Counted from the stretch's first letter, positions 18,256 through 26,651 are shown. The stretch is 64,000 nucleotides of DNA from Clostridium sp. 12(A) (GCA_000526575.1 JAGI01000002.1:186001-250000); one strand, 5' to 3'. The notes: generated by a model from the letters alone, not told the origin. Numbers and translations are program-made.

Positions 18256-18292
18256 ATTATAATACTGTGGAAGTCTGCCGTAAAGTAGGCAC
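18256..18292 (-). promoter_or_regulatory. Promoter of the Cys-rich protein gene with GTGCCTAC box
   Basis: On the minus strand: GTGCCTACT (18292-18284) abuts a -35-like TTTACG (18284-18279), 17-bp spacer, TATAAT (18261-18256). The box recurs at two other promoters in this window. Confidence 0.55.
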
Positions 18293-18296
18293 CAAT

Positions 18297-18313
18297 AAGT
18301 TACTTAGTAACTT
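18297..18313. promoter_or_regulatory. Inverted repeat, possible operator
   Basis: AAGTTAC and GTAACTT separated by 3 bp form a perfect inverted repeat between two divergent promoters. TACT/AGTA half-sites of this kind are used by HxlR/YodB-type redox regulators; the link to the HxlR gene at 22310 is inference. Confidence 0.45.
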
Positions 18314-18398
18314 AAGGATACCGTAGAAGATTCGAATGAAGATAAGAGGAGCATATGTATTTTAGGAAGTATCTTTTTAGTAACCACACCACTAAAAT

Positions 18399-18434
18399 GT
18401 GCCTACTTGCATAATTTTTGGGGAATGCTATAAT
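18399..18434 (+). promoter_or_regulatory. Promoter of the azoreductase-like gene with GTGCCTAC box
   Basis: GTGCCTACT (18399-18407) overlaps the -35 TTGCAT (18407-18412); spacer 16 bp; TATAAT (18429-18434). An AGTAAC half-site lies about 20 bp upstream of the -35. Confidence 0.6.
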
Positions 18435-18512
18435 GAAGTTAATCAATAGATGGCAATGGAGCGAAGTCAACCATCAATTTGTGAAGAAAATAACATAAAG
18501 GAGATTTTAATT

Positions 18513-19115
18513 ATGAGCAGAGTTCTTTATATTAAAGCAAATTCAAAACCAGAAGGAACATCAAGAACATTTCAGATATCAGATGCATTTGTGGAAGCGT
18601 ATAAAAAACATCATCCAGACGACGAAGTAGTAGTTTTGGATTTATATAAGATGGGAATTCATTTTTTAGAGGAAAAGGATCTTGAATATCACAATCCAGC
18701 TCCTGGAGTGGGAAAGGATCATCCGATTTTAAAATACGCTTATCAGTTTTTGGAGGCTGACAAATACATTTTTGCAGAGCCTTTATGGAACCTTGGAATT
18801 CCGGCTATTTTAAAAGCATATATCGATTATATCTGTGTTTCCTCTATCACCTTCCAGTACACAGCAGAAGGCCCTGTTGGTCTTTGCAAAGGCAAAAAAG
18901 CCATTAATATTACCACGAGAGGCGGAGATTACAGCTCTGATATCGCAAAAGAATTTGAATTAGGTGATAAATATCTAAGAACCATCATAGCCTTCTTAGG
19001 AGTTACTGATTTTACCACCATAGCTGCTGACCAGCTTGATGTGATTGGTGTTGACGTGGAGAAAAAGGTGGCAGAGGATATTGAAAAGGCTGTGAAAATA
19101 GCTGAAACATTCTAA
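18513..19115 (+). CDS. azoR: FMN-dependent NADH-azoreductase / quinone reductase
   Basis: A 200-residue flavodoxin-like fold protein of the AcpD/AzoR family. The phosphate-binding loop is in VLYIKANSKPEGTSRTF (residues 4-20), followed by FAEPLWNLGIPAILKAYIDY and KKAINITTRGGDYS, all characteristic. These enzymes use NADH to reduce quinones and azo compounds by two electrons and protect against electrophiles. The ATG at 18513 has AAAGGAG 9 nt upstream; an earlier in-frame ATG at 18450 lacks one. It shares a promoter box with gapN and the divergent Cys-rich protein. Confidence 0.9.
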   Translation: MSRVLYIKANSKPEGTSRTFQISDAFVEAYKKHHPDDEVVVLDLYKMGIHFLEEKDLEYHNPAPGVGKDHPILKYAYQFLEADKYIFAEPLWNLGIPAILKAYIDYICVSSITFQYTAEGPVGLCKGKKAINITTRGGDYSSDIAKEFELGDKYLRTIIAFLGVTDFTTIAADQLDVIGVDVEKKVAEDIEKAVKIAETF

Positions 19116-19130
19116 CAGAATTAATAAATG

Positions 19131-19157
19131 GCGGCGGTTCCTTCTGGGACCGCCGTT
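19131..19157. terminator. Hairpin between convergent azoR and citC
   Basis: CGGCGGTTCC (19132-19141) pairs with GGGACCGCCG (19146-19155) around TTCT, one G-U. It lies in the 49-bp gap between converging genes; the T-run is weak. Confidence 0.75.
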
Positions 19158-19164
19158 AAATGTT

Positions 19165-20211
19165 TTAATAATGAATGACTTGCTCTGCTTCTTTGATTTT
19201 CTTAATAATAGGCTCTGCCTCCGGGCTTTCAAAAAAGCGTATGGTAGTTTCCGGAAGTAAGGCAGTTAGATGAGAGAAATCACCTTCCTTAATCAGCTTT
19301 CTTACGGTCGATGCACTGATTACTGTTCCCTCTGCTTCCTTTCTGGGGATAATAATGCAATCAATTCCTGCTTCGGGAAGCCGTTCCTTCATGATCTCAT
19401 TATAGATGGCAGTGACCTGGCTGGTAGGCTCTTCTCCTACGTACCTTCTGTTAATTCCCAGAGACTCTGAAATCTTAATGAAGATTCCAAGGTCTAAAAG
19501 GGCATGGCTTTCGATTACGGATGTTTCGTCCTTTTGAAAGTAGCTTGGGAACGTGGCATTGCTTATGATGTAAGGGCCGCTGTCGTGGTAGCATATGTTG
19601 TTTAAATGGGCTGTCCCCTCCATGATCAGGCGTTTTCTCACAGGAAAGGGAATAAGGCTTACATCCTCGCTGACGATAAAAAGGTGAACCACGTCATTTT
19701 CTGCAGCAGCCTTTTCCACCAGGGTAAGATGACCCAGGGTAAAGGGATTGGCATTCATTACGATGGCAGCAACATTCTTACCTTCTTTTTTATTCTCACC
19801 AAGACGGCTTAAATAATCCTGAAAGCCCCGTCTTTTGTTCTCCATAAATACTACTTTGCCTTCAATTCTTACAATCTCATAAAATCCAAGATCAGAAAAG
19901 AATTTAGAGGCAGTTGATTTTGTGTAGAGGAAGATGTGGGAGTTGCCCTTTGAGAACTGATACTCGGTCAGATGGGACATAATCTGATTCATCAGACCCT
20001 CACCCTGATGATCGCTGCTGACAGCCAGACAACGTAAGGTATTGCCATAGCAGCTTCCTGTGGCAACGACGTTAAAATCCTCGTCAAACATAGCACATGT
20101 ATAATCCAGGTTCTTGTCTCTTCGGATTCCTTCTCCCAAAAGAAGCTGGTCTATGAGCTGGTTGCTCCTTTTATCATCGGGGGAAACTTTAGAAATTGAA
20201 TATTCACTCAT
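19165..20211 (-). CDS. citC: [Citrate (pro-3S)-lyase] ligase CitC
   Basis: CitC acetylates the thiol of the citrate-lyase acyl carrier protein prosthetic group using acetate and ATP. The 348-residue product has an N-terminal GNAT-like domain (CLAVSSDHQGEGLMNQI, about residues 61-77) and a C-terminal nucleotidyltransferase domain with the NPFTLGH motif (HxGH type) and ISASTVR near residues 300-306. Length and order are normal. No citrate lyase genes (citDEF, citXG) are adjacent, so it is an orphan here. It is transcribed away from gapN across a 558-bp intergenic region. Confidence 0.93.
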   Translation of the reverse strand: MSEYSISKVSPDDKRSNQLIDQLLLGEGIRRDKNLDYTCAMFDEDFNVVATGSCYGNTLRCLAVSSDHQGEGLMNQIMSHLTEYQFSKGNSHIFLYTKSTASKFFSDLGFYEIVRIEGKVVFMENKRRGFQDYLSRLGENKKEGKNVAAIVMNANPFTLGHLTLVEKAAAENDVVHLFIVSEDVSLIPFPVRKRLIMEGTAHLNNICYHDSGPYIISNATFPSYFQKDETSVIESHALLDLGIFIKISESLGINRRYVGEEPTSQVTAIYNEIMKERLPEAGIDCIIIPRKEAEGTVISASTVRKLIKEGDFSHLTALLPETTIRFFESPEAEPIIKKIKEAEQVIHY

Positions 20212-20769
20212 AATTTGCTCCTTTGCTGATAACCTTTAACACGGCCTTCCTGACCGAATATCAGGAAAGCGGATCCCCAAAATGCGGAACCGGAAACAGG
20301 TTTTATTTTCTCATAAATAATTGTATTATTTCCTATTAAAAATGTAAATAGCCTGGGAGCAGTTATTTGCATTTTCCTTTGTATTAGGGCGTCTGATTTT
20401 GATATGATATGATTTTTTTGTTTATACTATACAAAAAGCGCTTACTTACATGGGATAAAATAAGCTTGATTTCATTGTAATTTAAAAACGTTTCCAATGC
20501 ATCCCCTTTATGTTACAATTACAGGACTAAATTTGAAAAAATTTAGCTATATATGAGATAAAACCACCAGAAAATCTTATTTTGACTCATAGTTACTTTT
20601 TTGATACTGTGTGTCAAAATAGTGCCTACTGGATAAAAGAATACAAATGTTATAATATTAAGGATAAAGACACAAGTACTGTCTGAAGAATCAAAAAAAC
20701 ATGAATCAAAAGACACAGCCTGGCTGACAGGCATGAGTGATATCAATAAAAGGATAGGAGTGTGGTTTC
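20212..20769. other. 558-bp intergenic region between citC and gapN
   Basis: No gene is supported here. It holds the divergent promoters, two catabolite-response-like sequences (TAAGCGCTTTTT context at 20433-20446 and TGGAAACGTTTTTA at 20483-20496, read on the minus strand), an 8-bp stem with a GAAA loop (CTAAATTT/AAATTTAG, about 20525-20544), and the GTGCCTAC-box promoter of gapN. Confidence 0.5.
20622..20656 (+). promoter_or_regulatory. Promoter of gapN with GTGCCTAC box
   Basis: GTGCCTACT (20622-20630) overlaps the -35 region CTGGAT (20629-20634); spacer 16 bp; TATAAT (20651-20656). Geometry matches the azoreductase promoter at 18399-18434. Confidence 0.6.
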
Positions 20770-22233
20770 ATGATAACAGCTATCAGAGATGAAAACAACA
20801 GATACAGGAATCTGCTAAATGGCCAATGGGTCGGAAGCAAAAGTGATACTTATATTGAAATAAAGTCCCCCATAGACAACACAGTCTTAGGGACGGTGCC
20901 GGCCATGTCAAAGGAGGAGGTGGATCTGGCGATAGAAACAGCGAGAGAAGCACAGAAGCTGTGGAGAAATGTTACCATTGATGAAAAGGCGGAAATTTTA
21001 TATCGGGCAGCAGATATTCTTTTAAAATATAAGGAAGAACTGGCAGATTTAATGATCCGGGAAATATCAAAGGACAGAAAGAGCTGCTGGTCTGAGGTAG
21101 AAAGAACGGCTGACTTTATTCGTTTTACTGCGGATACTGCAAAAAATATCTCCGGCGAGAGCATACCAGGAGACAGCTTCCCAGGTGGAAAGAACAATAA
21201 GGTATCCATCGTAAGAAGAGAGCCTCTTGGTGTTGTATTAGCTATTTCACCTTTTAATTATCCCGTTAACCTTGCAGCCTCTAAAATCGCACCAGGCCTG
21301 ATGGCAGGAAATTCTGTTATATTAAAGCCAGCGTCTCAGGGCAGCTTATGCGGCCTTTATCTGGCAAGAGCCTTTGAAGAGGCAGGCGTACCCGCAGGTG
21401 TATTAAATACGGTAACCGGAAAGGGCAGTGAGATCGGAGATTATATCACCACTCATAAGGGCATAGATTTTATTAACTTTACAGGAAGCACTGAGGTTGG
21501 CGCTCACATATCCAGTATCACCAGCATGGTGCCGCTCCTAATGGAGCTTGGAGGTAAGGATGCTGCTATCGTATTAGAGGATGCAGATCTGGAACTGACA
21601 GCAAGCAATATCGTTGCAGGCGGTTATTCCTATTCCGGTCAGAGATGTACCGCAGTAAAGAGGATTTTGGTGGTGGAAGAAGTGGCTGACCAGCTGATTG
21701 AAAAGATTTTGCCTAAGTTAGAGAAGCTTACCATGGGAAATCCTGTTGAAAAAGATGTGGATATTGTACCCCTCATCAGCACCAAAGCAGCGGATTTTGT
21801 CTGCGAGCTGATGGATGACGCCAAGGCAAAGGGAGCAAAGCTTTTGGCAGGTGGAAATCGGGACGGAAACTTAATTCAGCCTACGCTGTTTGATTGTGTG
21901 ACCACAGATATGCGGCTTGCCTGGGAAGAGCCTTTTGGCCCGGTACTTCCCATCATTCGGGTAAAAGATAAGGATGAAGCCATAAAGCTTGCCAATGAGT
22001 CAGAATATGGTCTCCAGTCCGCAGTATTTACCCAGAATATTAACAATGCCTTTTATGTGGCAGATAAGCTGGAGGTAGGTACTGTCCAGGTCAACAACAA
22101 AACAGAAAGAGGACCGGATCATTTCCCATTCTTAGGTGTAAAGGCTTCCGGAATCGGTACTCAGGGAATCCGCTATTCCATTGAGTCCATGTCAAGACCA
22201 AAGGTAACGGTAATCAATCTGTCAAATAATTAA
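20770..22233 (+). CDS. gapN: NADP-dependent non-phosphorylating glyceraldehyde-3-phosphate dehydrogenase
   Basis: GapN oxidises glyceraldehyde-3-phosphate directly to 3-phosphoglycerate and makes NADPH, bypassing substrate-level phosphorylation. The 487-residue aldehyde dehydrogenase carries catalytic Cys293 in SGQRCTAVKR and general base Glu259 in MELGGKD. Their spacing of 34 equals that of the streptococcal enzyme. GapN-type segments include FNYPVNLAASKIAPGLMAGN, INFTGSTEVG and EEPFGPVLPIIRV. The ATG at 20770 has AGGAG 10 nt upstream. Its promoter shares a box with an azoreductase-like gene, so NADPH supply under redox stress is a plausible job. Confidence 0.93.
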   Translation: MITAIRDENNRYRNLLNGQWVGSKSDTYIEIKSPIDNTVLGTVPAMSKEEVDLAIETAREAQKLWRNVTIDEKAEILYRAADILLKYKEELADLMIREISKDRKSCWSEVERTADFIRFTADTAKNISGESIPGDSFPGGKNNKVSIVRREPLGVVLAISPFNYPVNLAASKIAPGLMAGNSVILKPASQGSLCGLYLARAFEEAGVPAGVLNTVTGKGSEIGDYITTHKGIDFINFTGSTEVGAHISSITSMVPLLMELGGKDAAIVLEDADLELTASNIVAGGYSYSGQRCTAVKRILVVEEVADQLIEKILPKLEKLTMGNPVEKDVDIVPLISTKAADFVCELMDDAKAKGAKLLAGGNRDGNLIQPTLFDCVTTDMRLAWEEPFGPVLPIIRVKDKDEAIKLANESEYGLQSAVFTQNINNAFYVADKLEVGTVQVNNKTERGPDHFPFLGVKASGIGTQGIRYSIESMSRPKVTVINLSNN

Positions 22234-22255
22234 ATATTAAAAGTTCTATCATAGG

Positions 22256-22311
22256 AAAAAGCCTCAGGAAGCATGGGACCGTAAGCGGGTCTCATGCTTC
22301 CTGAGGCTTTT
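22256..22311. terminator. Bidirectional terminator between gapN and the HxlR gene
   Basis: AAAAGCCTCAGGAAGCATG pairs perfectly with CATGCTTCCTGAGGCTTTT, extended by GACC/GGTC. The A-run on the left and T-run on the right suit both converging genes. Confidence 0.93.
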
Positions 22312-22726
22312 AGTTTTCTGCGGCGCGTTCTTCCTGATCGTATTCCGTATCAAGCTCCGCGTTTAAGTACTGGCTGCCAAAGGAGTGCATCAGTTCCAGA
22401 ATGGGAATGATTTTTTCGCCCAGCTCTGTTAAGCTGTATTCCACCCGGGAAGGTACCACCGGATAGACCTTTCGTTTTACCAGTTTATCTTCTTCCAAAC
22501 TGCGAAGCTGGGAGGTGAGCATCTTCTGGGTTATCTGGGGAAGCCGTTTCTTGATTTCGCTGAATCGTAAGGTATTGCTGCTTAAATACCAGAGAATCAG
22601 GATCTTCCATTTACCGGAAACAAGCTCCTGGACCATGGCCATGGGACAGACGTTGTATTTCAAACATTGCCCTTTCATATAGCATTCTTCATGCATTGGT
22701 TTGCTGCAGATTACTTTTGTAGACAA
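22310..22726 (-). CDS. HxlR-family transcriptional regulator
   Basis: A 138-residue winged-helix regulator with the HxlR core CPMAMVQELVSGKWKILILW (residues 27-46), then RFSEIKKRLPQITQKMLTSQ and YSLTELG. The N-terminal extension carries Cys7, Cys15, Cys21 and Cys27, suggesting thiol or metal sensing as in YodB/CatR/HypR-type members. The only in-frame start that fits the ribosome-binding site (GAGGTG) is TTG at 22726; the first in-frame ATG lies at codon 11. It converges on gapN. It is a candidate regulator of the GTGCCTAC-box promoters. Confidence 0.87.
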   Translation of the reverse strand: MSTKVICSKPMHEECYMKGQCLKYNVCPMAMVQELVSGKWKILILWYLSSNTLRFSEIKKRLPQITQKMLTSQLRSLEEDKLVKRKVYPVVPSRVEYSLTELGEKIIPILELMHSFGSQYLNAELDTEYDQEERAAEN

Positions 22727-22929
22727 AACATCACCTCTTTTCGGTATATAAAATATATCAGGTATCTAAATCATCTACTCCATTATACCATTCCACAAGA
22801 AAAAGTAAATACGAAGGCCATGATTTTAACCGTCGCCTTGATTCTATGGGTCAGGCACCTCACATATAATAGCATATACTTTTTCGCTTTGCTGCAAAAT
22901 GTATGGACGGAAATGGAAGGAGAAAAAGA

Positions 22930-23940
22930 ATGATTGTATCATGGCTGACCACCAATCAATGCAATTTAAAATGCAGGCATTGCTATCAGGATGCCGGAAG
23001 CAGGCGTGACAAAGAACTGAACACAGAAGAAGCAAAAAAAATGATAGAAGAGATCAAAGCCGCAGGTTTTAAAATTATGATATTCAGTGGAGGAGAGCCT
23101 CTCATGCGCCCGGACATCTATGAGCTGGTGTCATATGCCAGCGCTCAGGGCCTTCGCCCGGTCTTTGGTACCAATGGAACTCTGATTACAGAGGATACTG
23201 CAAAAAAGCTGAAAGAATGCGGCGCAAAAGCAATGGGAATCAGCATTGACAGCCTGGACCAGGAGAAACACAACTATTTCCGTGGAAAAGAGGATGCATA
23301 TCAGCTGACCATGGAAGGCATTGAGAACTGTAAAAAGGCCGGCCTGCCCTTTCAGATTCATACCACCATTATGGATTGGAATCAGAACGAGGTATGTGAC
23401 ATCATTGATTTCAGTGTAAGAACAGGCGCCATTGCCTGCTATCTGTTTTTTCTCATTCCTGTGGGCAGAGGTAAGTTCCTGGAAAGAACCACCCTTGAGG
23501 TACTGGAATATGAGAATCTGCTAAAAACCATTATGGAAAAGCAAAAGCAGGTGCCCATTGATATAAAGCCTACCTGTGCGCCCCAGTTTATCCGAGTGGC
23601 AAAACAGATGGATGTAAAGACCCGGTTTCAAAAAGGCTGTCTTGCGGGACTGTCCTATTGCATCATTGACCCAACGGGAACCGTAAGACCCTGTGCTTAT
23701 ATGGTAGAGGAAGCTGGCAATGTCCGACAGGAGCCCTTTGACCAGATATGGAGAAACAGCAGCTTATTAAATCATCTTCGCACCCGGCATTACAAAGGGA
23801 CATGTCATGGCTGTGCTTATGAAGAGGAATGCGGAGGCTGCCGGGCAAGGGCAGGGTACTATCATGAGGGGGATTATATGGGAGAGGACAGCTATTGTGC
23901 TTACGGAAAAGGCTTTGAGGCAGGAGGGACATGGGCTTGA
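22930..23940 (+). CDS. Radical SAM/SPASM protein of the NirJ/AhbC/AhbD (tetrapyrrole-modifying) type
   Basis: A 336-residue radical SAM enzyme. Cys11, Cys15 and Cys18 (CNLKCRHC) bind the SAM 4Fe-4S cluster and FSGGEPLMRPD is the SAM-binding GGE motif. The C-terminal SPASM domain holds further Cys (GCLAGLSYC, RPCAYM, CHGCAYEEECGGCRARAG, SYC). The CGGCRARA...GDY run resembles NirJ and AhbC/AhbD, which act on heme-type tetrapyrroles; peptide-maturing SPASM enzymes are the alternative. The start is ATG 22930 behind GGAAGGAG. It overlaps the next gene, a binding protein of an iron/heme/corrinoid importer, by 10 bp, so the substrate is probably a tetrapyrrole. Confidence 0.85.
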   Translation: MIVSWLTTNQCNLKCRHCYQDAGSRRDKELNTEEAKKMIEEIKAAGFKIMIFSGGEPLMRPDIYELVSYASAQGLRPVFGTNGTLITEDTAKKLKECGAKAMGISIDSLDQEKHNYFRGKEDAYQLTMEGIENCKKAGLPFQIHTTIMDWNQNEVCDIIDFSVRTGAIACYLFFLIPVGRGKFLERTTLEVLEYENLLKTIMEKQKQVPIDIKPTCAPQFIRVAKQMDVKTRFQKGCLAGLSYCIIDPTGTVRPCAYMVEEAGNVRQEPFDQIWRNSSLLNHLRTRHYKGTCHGCAYEEECGGCRARAGYYHEGDYMGEDSYCAYGKGFEAGGTWA

Positions 23941-24887
23941 AGATGAAATACAAATACATCATTGCTGCAACGCTCTGTATGCTGATTGCCGGATTGGTGA
24001 ATGGATGCGGCCATAAAAGTGAGGAGCCGGCCCCCACATTAGAAGGATATCGGTTTGCGGATGCTTTAGGCCAGGAGGTCACCGTCAGGAATCCAAAGCG
24101 TGTGGTCGCCCTTATGGGAAGCTTTGCAGAGACCTGGCTGAATGCAGGAGGAGAGCTTGTTGGAGTTACCGATGATGCTTTCGAAGAAAGAGGACTTTCC
24201 CTGCCAAAAGATATGGTGACAGTTGGTACCTATAACAGTCCGAACCTTGAAAAAATCATGGAATGCTCCCCGGATCTGGTGATTCTTTCTTCCGAAACAA
24301 AAGAACACGTGGCACTTAAGGATACACTGAATCAGGCGGGAATTACGACGGCTTACTTTCAGGTGACTTATTTTGAGGATTATTTAGATATGCTGAAAAC
24401 CTGCACAGATATTACAGGGCGAAAGGATCTTTATGAAAAAAATGGTGTGGAAATCAAACAGAAGATTGGTTCCATTCTATCGAAAAAAAGCAGTTTGCCC
24501 TCTCCATCGATTCTCTTTCTCGTGACTTATTCCGGAGGTGCCATAGTAAAAAATTCTCAGTGCATGACTGGTAAAATGCTAAAGGATTTAGGCTGTAATA
24601 ACATTGCAGATAAAAACAAGAGCCTGTTAAAGGAATTCAGCATGGAGTCCATCATACAGGAAGACCCGGATTATATTTTTGTCGTACCCATGGGAAACAG
24701 TGATGAACTGGCAGATAAAAACCGAAAGGAAACGGTGGAGAAAAATCCGGCCTGGAATGGCCTCCGAGCAGTCAAAAACAATCATTATATCATCTTGCCG
24801 AAAGAAATGTTTTTATATAAACCAGATGCAAAATGGGGGGAAAGCTATGAGTACCTTTCAAACATTCTTTCAGGAGAAAAGAAGTAA
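23931..24887 (+). CDS. ABC transporter substrate-binding lipoprotein (iron/heme/cobalamin type)
   Basis: A 318-residue periplasmic-binding protein of the FecB/BtuF helical-backbone class. It has an N-terminal signal segment (YIIAATLCMLIAGLVNGC) with Cys26 as the lipidation site, then the family start DALGQEVTVRNPKRVVAL and PDLVILSSET. It captures a chelated metal or tetrapyrrole and docks on the FecCD-type permease encoded next. The ATG at 23931 follows GGAGGG; the gene overlaps the radical SAM gene by 10 bp and the permease by 41 bp, so all are one operon. Confidence 0.92.
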   Translation: MGLKMKYKYIIAATLCMLIAGLVNGCGHKSEEPAPTLEGYRFADALGQEVTVRNPKRVVALMGSFAETWLNAGGELVGVTDDAFEERGLSLPKDMVTVGTYNSPNLEKIMECSPDLVILSSETKEHVALKDTLNQAGITTAYFQVTYFEDYLDMLKTCTDITGRKDLYEKNGVEIKQKIGSILSKKSSLPSPSILFLVTYSGGAIVKNSQCMTGKMLKDLGCNNIADKNKSLLKEFSMESIIQEDPDYIFVVPMGNSDELADKNRKETVEKNPAWNGLRAVKNNHYIILPKEMFLYKPDAKWGESYEYLSNILSGEKK

Positions 24888-25872
24888 AGCATGGGTCTTT
24901 CTTTTTTTGTCAGCAGCAGGTCTGCTTTTAGGACTGATGGCGGGCCTCTGTCTGGGAGCCAATCCCATAGGAGTATCAATGCTTATAAAAACTTTAAGAC
25001 AAGGGGACCCTGACGATTCTATATATCGTATCATAATGACAGTACGATTTCCCAGAGTGTTAGGTGCACTTTTAGCTGGAAGCGGCCTTGCTGTGTCCGG
25101 AACCATCATTCAGTCCGTGCTCAATAATCCTCTGGCAAGCCCAAATATTATAGGAGTCAATGCCGGAGCCGGATTCTTTGTGTTACTGACGTCCGCTCTA
25201 TTGCCTCCTTCTCTTTATCTGCTTCCGGCAGCTGCATTTTTCGGTGCTATGTTTGCCTGCCTGCTGGTACTTCTTTTTGGAGCTTTGGGACAGATGTCAC
25301 AGCTTATGCTGGTGCTGATCGGATTTGTAGTAAACAGTATATTCAGCGCCGGAATGAATACAATCATGATTTTATATCCCGATGCCTATGTAGGATCAGG
25401 CAATTTCCTGGCGGGAGGCCTCTCTTCTGTGACCACTAAAGCTCTGGCCTGTCCCTCTGTTCTTATTTTTCTTGGCCTGATACTTTCCGTTCTTTCTTCC
25501 AAAGGATTAAATCTTTTAAGTCTTGGAAGTGATTATGCCAGAACCCTTGGGATGAATGTCCCCGTAAGCCGATGCCTGTATCTGGCTGTGGCTTCCATCC
25601 TGGCCGGTGCGGCGGTAAGCTTTTGTGGGCTGATCGGCTTTGTAGGACTATTGGTTCCCCATGGTGTAAAGCTGCTCATTGGCACGGATAACCGGTTTGT
25701 AATTCCTGCCAGTGCCCTGACAGGGGGCTGGTTTGTCATTGTCTGCGATCTGCTCTCAAGAACCATGTTTCTGCCCTATGAGCTGCCGGTAGGAATCTTT
25801 ATGTCGTTGATTGGGAGTCCCTGCTTTCTATATCTGATTTTAAAAAGCAGGAAGAACCGTATCAGTGGTTAG
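24847..25872 (+). CDS. FecCD-family ABC transporter permease
   Basis: A 341-residue multi-spanning permease for iron complexes, heme or cobalamin. Family motifs include RFPRVLGALLAGSGLAVSG and NPLASPNIIGVNAGAG, and FIGFVGLLVPH-like text appears as LIGFVGLLVPHGVKLL near residue 268. The true start is the ATG at 24847 (GGGGGG upstream, then AAAGCT); an open frame extends further back into the binding-protein gene but is not permease-like. It is followed after 14 bp by the ATPase. Confidence 0.93.
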   Translation: MSTFQTFFQEKRSKAWVFLFLSAAGLLLGLMAGLCLGANPIGVSMLIKTLRQGDPDDSIYRIIMTVRFPRVLGALLAGSGLAVSGTIIQSVLNNPLASPNIIGVNAGAGFFVLLTSALLPPSLYLLPAAAFFGAMFACLLVLLFGALGQMSQLMLVLIGFVVNSIFSAGMNTIMILYPDAYVGSGNFLAGGLSSVTTKALACPSVLIFLGLILSVLSSKGLNLLSLGSDYARTLGMNVPVSRCLYLAVASILAGAAVSFCGLIGFVGLLVPHGVKLLIGTDNRFVIPASALTGGWFVIVCDLLSRTMFLPYELPVGIFMSLIGSPCFLYLILKSRKNRISG

Positions 25873-25886
25873 AAAAGGAGGAGTCT

Positions 25887-26651
25887 ATGATCCGGTTTGA
25901 GCACGTGGCTTATTCCTACGACAAGATTCCCTTTATTGAAGATATGAACATAAGCTTTGAAAAGGGAAGGATAACGGCTATCATAGGCCCCAACGGCAGC
26001 GGAAAAAGTACGGTCATCAAGCTTTTAGCCCGTCTGTTAAAGCCCAGCCGGGGAAGAATAATTTTAAAAGGCCAGGATATCAGCTCCATCAGGCGAAAGC
26101 TATTTGCAAGAGAAATCTCCGTGTTGCTGCAAAGCAGCCACATACCGGATATGACGGTGGAACAGGCGGTTCGTTCTGGCAGGTACCCTTATCAGTCTTT
26201 TTTAGAACCGGCCTCTCATGAGGATCAGCTCATAACAGAACAGGCGATAGCAATGGCGGATTGTAATTGGTTTAGAGAAAAACCTATGTGTCAGCTGTCC
26301 GGGGGTGAACGGCAGAGGGTATTCCTTGCCATGATACTGGCTCAGGATACCCCTGTAATATTATTAGATGAGCCCACTGCTTATCTGGATATCAACGTCT
26401 CCTACGATATGATGGAGCTGATACGGGAGCTGAATGAAAAGATGGGAAAGACGGTAGTCATGGTCCTTCACGATATGAATCTGGCACTAAATTATGCCGA
26501 TCAGGTGATTTTAATGGATCAGGGAAGGATTGTCAGCTTTAATTCTGCAGCCGATCAGGGACTTCATGAACGAATTGGCGAAACGTTTGGCGTGAAAATA
26601 CAAAGCGTTTCACAGGAGGAGGAATCTCAGTTTTATTATTTGAAGAGATAA
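25887..26651 (+). CDS. ABC transporter ATP-binding protein (FecE/BtuD type)
   Basis: A 254-residue ATPase with Walker A GPNGSGKST (residues 33-41), signature LSGGERQRV, Walker B VILLDEPTAYLD and switch His in VLHDMN. It powers the FecCD-type permease upstream. It is the last gene of the radical SAM/importer operon, separated from korA by 141 bp with its own promoter. Confidence 0.95.
   Translation: MIRFEHVAYSYDKIPFIEDMNISFEKGRITAIIGPNGSGKSTVIKLLARLLKPSRGRIILKGQDISSIRRKLFAREISVLLQSSHIPDMTVEQAVRSGRYPYQSFLEPASHEDQLITEQAIAMADCNWFREKPMCQLSGGERQRVFLAMILAQDTPVILLDEPTAYLDINVSYDMMELIRELNEKMGKTVVMVLHDMNLALNYADQVILMDQGRIVSFNSAADQGLHERIGETFGVKIQSVSQEEESQFYYLKR

Noticed and set aside
20543-20746. 67-codon minus-strand ORF upstream of gapN
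   Set aside because: It covers the gapN promoter box and -10 and has no ribosome-binding site or recognisable domain.
22846-22858. GGTGCCTGACC-like sequence (minus strand) resembling the shared GTGCCTAC box
   Set aside because: It differs at the key CTAC end, faces the wrong way relative to the radical SAM gene and lies far from the HxlR -35, so it was not counted as a fourth copy.
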